A stretch of 64,000 bases of DNA, taken from positions 310,001-374,000 of the forward strand of contig NZ_JACXGQ010000004.1 of the NCBI RefSeq assembly GCF_022096995.1, in the 5' to 3' direction. The position numbers and the translations under genes were made by a program. Of this stretch, positions 59,812-64,000 are shown piece by piece (within the stretch, counting starts at the first letter, position 1; each line of letters starts with the position of its first letter). This DNA comes from Yoonia sp. I 8.24 (lineage in GTDB: Bacteria > Pseudomonadota > Alphaproteobacteria > Rhodobacterales > Rhodobacteraceae). Below the pieces are notes generated by a model that searched no databases, was not told where the DNA came from, and saw only the letters and a list, made by a program, of their open reading frames with translations.

Positions 59812-60991
59812 GGCGTCTGGGGTCTGGGATCAGCACATAGGTTGCAATGGCCGCGCAAAGACATATGGCCATTGCCAGAAAGCTCCACCACCCACCAAAA
59901 GTTTGGGTCATCCATGCGAACATAAACGGGGCTGATGCATTGATCCCCATCTGCACGAATGAAATCCAGCCCAGTCGCGCACCATAGCCTTTTGACCCAA
60001 ACAGCGCGAGCGGCAAGGTACCGCGTGCAATCGTTTTGATCCCATCGCCCATCCCATAAAGCGCGGCAGCAAGGACCACCCCGACGAGCGTGAAACCCAG
60101 CGATAACAAGATCGCGAAACCGGCCAGCATCAGGCCAAGCGCCAAAATATAGGTGAAAAGCGGATACATGTTGCGGCTGACCAGCATTTCGAAAAAGCGA
60201 CCCACTGTCTTAAACGGACCGATGACCGCGCCCGCAAGCGCAGCCATGGCCGCCGTGTGGCCAATATCTTGGACATTCGTGACCCACAGCGTCATCATGG
60301 CCCCCATGATGTAGCCAGAAAAGACGAATGAGATAACCATCCAAAGCATCCCGCGTTTTCGCGCCTCGCCTTGGAGTTCGGGCCAATCGTGGCTGTCTGC
60401 TGTACTGCGGACAGTATGGTCATTTTCTGCGCCGCCAAGCACATAAAGATGCACAGGCACCGTCACAATTAGATAGGCAACGCCCAAGATTATCCACGTC
60501 GCCTCCCATCCGAACCGATTGAAAAGCGCGAGCGTGAGCGGCCAAAAAATCGTTGAGGCCACACCGCCAAACAGCGTGATCACAGAGATTGATCGCTGCG
60601 CCGGGATACCCACCGCAAGCCGCGCCACAGAGGCAAATGCCACGTTGTACAGCACGAACATACCTGCGCCCTCGGCCAAAAGGATCGCCAAGAACAGCCC
60701 AATTCGCCCTTCGACAAATGACAGCAAACACAACGATATTCCAGCAATCAGCGAGCCTAGGGTCATCACCCAGCGCCCGCCAAATCGGTCAACCAATGTG
60801 CCTGCAATGGGCGACACCAGCCCGCCAAAAAACAGGCCCAACGACAAGATGCCAAAGACTTCGGATAGCGACAGGCCAAGATCCGTCGCCATATGCGGCA
60901 ACAGAACCGCATAGGCATACATCAAACAGCCGTAGCCCATGATTTGAGAAACCCCAAGGCCGATGGCTGGGACGTAGTCGCGATTGATCAT
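59804..60991 (-). CDS. MFS transporter, monocarboxylate/oxalate-formate type
   Basis: A 395-residue major facilitator with 12 helices. YVPAIGLGVSQIMGYGCLMY at the start, the loop-2 stretch SPIAGTLVDRFGGRWVMTLG, and a hydrophilic middle loop (ENDHTVRSTADSHDWPELQG) are visible. Similarity is to the MCT/OFA-like branch that carries monocarboxylates. It ends inside the TauE gene on the opposite strand and starts 80 nt from the PotC-type gene upstream. It may import or export a carboxylate linked to the neighbouring loci, but no direct evidence is present. Confidence 0.87.
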   Translation of the reverse strand: MINRDYVPAIGLGVSQIMGYGCLMYAYAVLLPHMATDLGLSLSEVFGILSLGLFFGGLVSPIAGTLVDRFGGRWVMTLGSLIAGISLCLLSFVEGRIGLFLAILLAEGAGMFVLYNVAFASVARLAVGIPAQRSISVITLFGGVASTIFWPLTLALFNRFGWEATWIILGVAYLIVTVPVHLYVLGGAENDHTVRSTADSHDWPELQGEARKRGMLWMVISFVFSGYIMGAMMTLWVTNVQDIGHTAAMAALAGAVIGPFKTVGRFFEMLVSRNMYPLFTYILALGLMLAGFAILLSLGFTLVGVVLAAALYGMGDGIKTIARGTLPLALFGSKGYGARLGWISFVQMGINASAPFMFAWMTQTFGGWWSFLAMAICLCAAIATYVLIPDPRRLS

Positions 60992-61071
60992 CTTACAAGC
61001 ATTCCATGATCGACGCGTTTCCGGGCATTTGCGCTCTCATCATCAACGCGTTTATCAAAAGCACAGCTAGA

Positions 61072-61926
61072 TCATTCTTTGCTGCGTTGAAACAGCAATG
61101 CAAGCAGCCCGAGCGCTGCAGAGATGATCATCAGCAACAGTGACACTGCGTTCAGAACGGGTGTTGACCCGTGCTTAAGCTTGTCAAACATCGTGATCGT
61201 TAGTGGTGAATCTGACCCGACTAGCATCAATGTCGTGTTGAAGTTCTCAAAGCTCATCAACACGGCCACAACGCCTGCGCCCATGATTGCGGGGAACAAA
61301 AATGGCAACGTGACCTGCCGCACGGCACCCCATTTGGACGCCCCAAGGTTCAGCGCCGCCTCTTCAAGACTGGGATCAAACTTTTGTAGGCGCGCTGAAA
61401 TGACCAGCGTTGCAAATGTCGTGATGAAGGAAAACTGCCCCAAGATCACCAACAATAGCCCGGGGCGGAGCCCGTCGAACCACATATTCGTCGCGTCTTC
61501 GAGTGTGTTGGCGACCGAGCTTGCAAACACAAGGATCGAAATCCCCAAAATCACACCCGGAATGATCAGGGGCAGCAGCATCAGGATATACAGAAAACCC
61601 TTGCCCCGAAAGTCATGCCGCACAAATAGGAAAGCGTTGCAGGTGCCGACGAACACCGCAAGCCCCGCGACCCACATGGCCACAAAGGCCGATGTGCCAA
61701 TCGCGCGCATGATAGAGCGTTCATTGAACACGCCGATAAACGGCGCTTCGGTTCCGAAGAACCAGGCCATTGTGAACCCTTCCCATGGAAGCGATGGAAA
61801 GACGCTGTCGTTAAACGCAAAGACGCAAACGACCGTCAGCGGCAGCGCAAGGTAGATAAAGAACAGCGTCACATAGGCCCGATATGACCATTTGAGCACA
61901 TTCGTTTGGGGGATTGTCGGGATCAT
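61072..61926 (-). CDS. PotC-type ABC transporter permease
   Basis: A 284-residue permease with six helices and the EAA coupling helix SLEEAALNLGASKWGAVRQV, followed by TLPFLFPAIMGAGVVAVLMS, the PotC/spermidine-putrescine pattern. AVALFVGTCNAFLFVRHDFR in the second half of the domain also fits. It directly abuts the PotB-type gene (61927), with no gap. The transporter as a whole may import a polyamine, an opine-like compound or an organic acid; CUT-like PotABCD homologues have diverged in substrate. Confidence 0.9.
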   Translation of the reverse strand: MIPTIPQTNVLKWSYRAYVTLFFIYLALPLTVVCVFAFNDSVFPSLPWEGFTMAWFFGTEAPFIGVFNERSIMRAIGTSAFVAMWVAGLAVFVGTCNAFLFVRHDFRGKGFLYILMLLPLIIPGVILGISILVFASSVANTLEDATNMWFDGLRPGLLLVILGQFSFITTFATLVISARLQKFDPSLEEAALNLGASKWGAVRQVTLPFLFPAIMGAGVVAVLMSFENFNTTLMLVGSDSPLTITMFDKLKHGSTPVLNAVSLLLMIISAALGLLALLFQRSKE

Positions 61927-62787
61927 CTAGCGCCCCATCGTTTCAGTCAGCGATTGCCGCGACAGTTTCAGGCCAAGGAAAACGATGGTGGACGATAGCG
62001 CCAAGAGCAGAAAGCCAAACGCCGATCCAAGTTCCCAGTTAAAGCGGGTGATAAACTGCGTATAAATCAAACCGGTGAACCACAGGCTATCTTTGCCACC
62101 CAGCAAAATTGGAGTCAGATAGTTGCCGAGTGACAGCATGAACACCACGATGCAGCCCGACACGATACCCGGCATCGCATGCGGGATCACGATTTCGCGC
62201 ATGATGGAATAGCCCGTTCCCCCCAGATCATAACCGGCTTCGATCAGACTATCGTCGAGACTATCAAGCGTGGTGACAAGCGGCACAATCATGAACAGGA
62301 TCGACGTATAGACCAGCCCAACCATGATCGCCCCGTCGTTATACAAAAACTCGACCGGGCCACCGATCACGCCAGTGTATTGCAAGAAATTCGACAGCAC
62401 CCCAGTTTCACGCAGCAAGATCATCCAGCCGAATGTACGGACCAATTCCGACACCCAAAACGGGATCAGGCACATCAAAAACAGCGTGGTCTTTGTGCGC
62501 CCGCGCGTCAGCTTAGCGATGTAATAGGCGACCGGAAACCCAAGCACGAGCGTCAGGATTGTTGTGAAAATCGACATGAACGCCGTGCGCGCAAAAGTCC
62601 GCCAATAAAGCGGTTCGTTAAAGAAGACCGCATAGTTGCCAAGGCCGGTTTCATATTCGCGCACACCGATTTTTTCGCTAATCGACACCATGAACAACCC
62701 AATATGCGGCAGCACGATCAGGGTGATTAACCATAGCATCAGTGGCATCAGCAGCAGGTAAAACCCAAGTTTGGATTTATCGGTCAT
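61927..62787 (-). CDS. PotB-type ABC transporter permease
   Basis: A 286-residue permease. LGFPVAYYIAKLTRGRTKTT, the coupling helix SLIEAGYDLGGTGYSIMREI, then VIPHAMPGIVSGCIVVFMLS match PotB. It lies 0 nt from PotC and its start sits directly at the ATPase stop (62787/62788). Both membrane subunits are therefore made from one coupled message. The N-terminal 30 residues form the first helix with no extra domain. Confidence 0.9.
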   Translation of the reverse strand: MTDKSKLGFYLLLMPLMLWLITLIVLPHIGLFMVSISEKIGVREYETGLGNYAVFFNEPLYWRTFARTAFMSIFTTILTLVLGFPVAYYIAKLTRGRTKTTLFLMCLIPFWVSELVRTFGWMILLRETGVLSNFLQYTGVIGGPVEFLYNDGAIMVGLVYTSILFMIVPLVTTLDSLDDSLIEAGYDLGGTGYSIMREIVIPHAMPGIVSGCIVVFMLSLGNYLTPILLGGKDSLWFTGLIYTQFITRFNWELGSAFGFLLLALSSTIVFLGLKLSRQSLTETMGR

Positions 62788-63888
62788 CTATGTGCCCTCG
62801 GTCGCGAAACAGCGGGCTTGGGCCGGATCCCAATCGGCGAAAACAGTGTCACCCTTGCCCAATCCCAGCAGATCGCCGGTCTGTGGCAGGGTAACTTGCA
62901 ATGTCTCGCCAGATTGCGGTTCACGCAGCAGGACCATGCTATTGGCCCCGTTGAACAGAACGCTATCCACGATGCGCGGGATTGTGTTCGGGTTATCTGT
63001 TGGCGCCGTCTTCGAAAGCGCAATCGCCTCTGGGCGCACAAATATTTGGGCGTCTGCACCGATGCTTGGGGTGCCGTGCATAGCTTGCGCGCTGAGTTCA
63101 GCGCCGCCATTTGTCGTTACTGTAACGCGCTGACCGTCAATCCCCATAACCTTGCCCGAAAATTTATTCGCATCACCAACGAACCCGGCGACAAAAGCGT
63201 TCGCCGGTTCGTAGTACAGTTCTTTAGCCGTGCCAATTTGGTCAAACCGGCCTTTGTTCATCACAGCGATATTGTCGCTCATGACCAAGGCTTCGGATTG
63301 GTCGTGGGTGATATAAACAAAAGTCGTGTTGAATTCGGCTTGCAAAGATTTGAGTTCGATTTTCATATGCTCGCGCAGTTTCAGATCCAGCGCGCCCAGC
63401 GGTTCATCAAGCAACAAGACATCAGGTTCCAGCACCATGCAGCGGGCGATGGCAACGCGTTGTTTTTGACCGCCCGACAGTTGATCAACTTGGCGGTCCT
63501 CGATCCCCGGCAGGCCAACACGTTCCAAGACCCGACCTACACGCGTCTTAATCTCAGAAGCCGGAACACCGCGCTGGCGCAAGCCAAAGCCGACGTTCTT
63601 GCCAATATTCATCATCGGAAAGAGCGCGAGGTGCTGAAAAACCATCGACACAGGTCGCTTGCTAGGGCCGACGTCAATCATCGATTTACCTTTGATCAGC
63701 AAATCGCCACTGGTCGGGAATTGAAAACCCGCGATCATCCGCAAAAGCGTGGTTTTCCCACAGCCGGACGGTCCAAGGATAGAAAAGAACGACCCTTGCG
63801 GGACTTCAAAGCTCACCTGATCGACGGCGCGAAAATCATCAAAGTCTTTGGTTAAGTCTTTGCACACAAGGTCAGCAGGTGTCGTCAT
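62788..63888 (-). CDS. PotA-type ABC transporter ATPase
   Basis: A 366-residue ATPase. Walker A LGPSGCGKTTLL, Q-loop VFQHLALFPMMNIGKNVGFG, signature LSGGQKQR, Walker B LLLDEPLGALDLKLR and the switch histidine in ITHDQSEAL are intact, and the C-terminal TOBE domain holds IFVRPEAIAL. I chose ATG 63886-63888 (MTTPADLVCKDLTK); an upstream extension of 18 residues lacks support. It follows the binding-protein gene across a stem-loop and precedes both permease genes. Confidence 0.92.
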   Translation of the reverse strand: MTTPADLVCKDLTKDFDDFRAVDQVSFEVPQGSFFSILGPSGCGKTTLLRMIAGFQFPTSGDLLIKGKSMIDVGPSKRPVSMVFQHLALFPMMNIGKNVGFGLRQRGVPASEIKTRVGRVLERVGLPGIEDRQVDQLSGGQKQRVAIARCMVLEPDVLLLDEPLGALDLKLREHMKIELKSLQAEFNTTFVYITHDQSEALVMSDNIAVMNKGRFDQIGTAKELYYEPANAFVAGFVGDANKFSGKVMGIDGQRVTVTTNGGAELSAQAMHGTPSIGADAQIFVRPEAIALSKTAPTDNPNTIPRIVDSVLFNGANSMVLLREPQSGETLQVTLPQTGDLLGLGKGDTVFADWDPAQARCFATEGT

Positions 63889-63918
63889 CGGTTTTGGTCG
63901 TCCTATAATAGCGACGAA

Positions 63919-63935
63919 GGGCGCAAAACGCGCCC
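63919..63935 (-). other. intercistronic stem-loop between binding-protein and PotA-type genes
   Basis: GGGCGC pairs with GCGCCC around a 5-nt loop, between the stop of the binding-protein gene (63960) and the ATPase start (63888). No strong T-run follows on the minus strand, so it matches the other binding-protein stem-loops in the window. Confidence 0.5.
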
Positions 63936-63959
63936 CTCGCATTCATCGTTTTAGCTGGC

Positions 63960-64000
63960 TTAGTTGGACGCGTTGATACGGTCCAATGTTGCGCCCTCAA
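63960..64000 (-). CDS. C-terminal end of ABC substrate-binding protein (probable)
   Basis: Only the final 12 codons are inside the window (ending EGATLDRINASN before TAA at 63960-63962 read on the minus strand). The frame is open to the window edge. Its position upstream of the PotA-type ATPase and both permeases suggests the periplasmic binding protein of that transporter, but the fragment is too short to show family motifs. Confidence 0.45.
   Translation of the reverse strand, partial: EGATLDRINASN

Noticed and set aside
62818..63855. 345-codon plus-strand open frame opposite the PotA-type ATPase
   Set aside because: Antisense to intact Walker A, signature and Walker B motifs; composition is not protein-like.
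1..64000. Prophage, insertion sequence, CRISPR array, tRNA or rRNA gene
   Set aside because: I looked for integrase or transposase motifs, regularly spaced repeats and cloverleaf-like sequence and found none.

Overview
The window is a 64 kb chromosomal stretch that looks like a marine alphaproteobacterium of the Rhodobacterales (Roseobacter group). This rests on moderately high GC, three complete TRAP transporter systems in one window, a non-pyrrolysine MttB-family methyltransferase beside an Old Yellow Enzyme-type demethylase, a ZrgA-type zinc locus, UgpC-type sugar ABC genes, and ATGA/TAATG stop-start overlaps throughout. No rRNA, tRNA, CRISPR array, transposase, integrase or phage gene was seen. 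Almost all of the DNA is nutrient-uptake and catabolism operons, each with its own regulator.

Layout. 1-294: C-terminal end of a flavin reductase-like gene. 359-3813 (-): TAXI-type TRAP transporter with a cupin. 4180-7246 (-): zinc uptake locus (ZrgA-like His-rich protein, LolD-type ATPase, FtsX-type permease, DUF3299 protein) with a strong candidate Zur box at 7434-7451. 7584-11727: ribbon-helix-helix protein, a decayed GMC oxidoreductase, glyoxalase I with a TTG start, a LysR regulator divergent from a DUF4386 membrane protein, and an MDR oxidoreductase. 11737-20253: LysR regulator divergent from an apparent N-methyl-amine catabolic operon (MttB family, StcD/DgcA-like flavoprotein, DctPQM TRAP transporter, HbpS-like protein). 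20250-24249: cupin, unassigned polytopic membrane protein, nagA and a BadF-type sugar kinase. 24335-29909: surface-glycan cluster with two sulfotransferases, three glycosyltransferases and an alpha/beta hydrolase.

29914-37130 (-): LacI-controlled sugar ABC operon with a GH63-type glycosidase of the mannosyl/glucosylglycerate hydrolase kind and two unusually elaborated permeases; a 16-bp perfect LacI-type operator lies upstream at 37167-37182. 37296-38267: membrane-anchored GNAT-like protein of unknown role. 38324-47463: RpiR regulator divergent from a TRAP / N-formylglutamate amidohydrolase-like / glutamine synthetase-like / aldehyde dehydrogenase / Fe-alcohol dehydrogenase operon, whose enzyme set suggests gamma-glutamylation-based catabolism of an amino alcohol or similar amine. 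47605-52475: class V aminotransferase divergent from a 956-residue FAD/Fe-S 2-hydroxyacid dehydrogenase and a GntR regulator, with a 20-bp perfect palindrome between them. 52506-59811: two fumarylacetoacetate-hydrolase-family enzymes, a GntR regulator, a SsuABC/TauABC-type transporter, an Ldh-family dehydrogenase and a TauE/SafE exporter. 59804-64000 (-): MFS transporter and a PotABCD-type transporter whose binding-protein gene runs off the window.

Two cross-cutting patterns stand out. Genes for periplasmic binding proteins are repeatedly bordered by short, near-perfect stem-loops that separate them from the permease genes (2844-2860, 17709-17733, 34666-34689, 41975-41990, 43061-43092, 63919-63935), a layout expected to raise binding protein above membrane components. 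Nearly every operon also has a visible palindromic operator candidate near its regulator, so the local regulatory wiring can be proposed from sequence alone.
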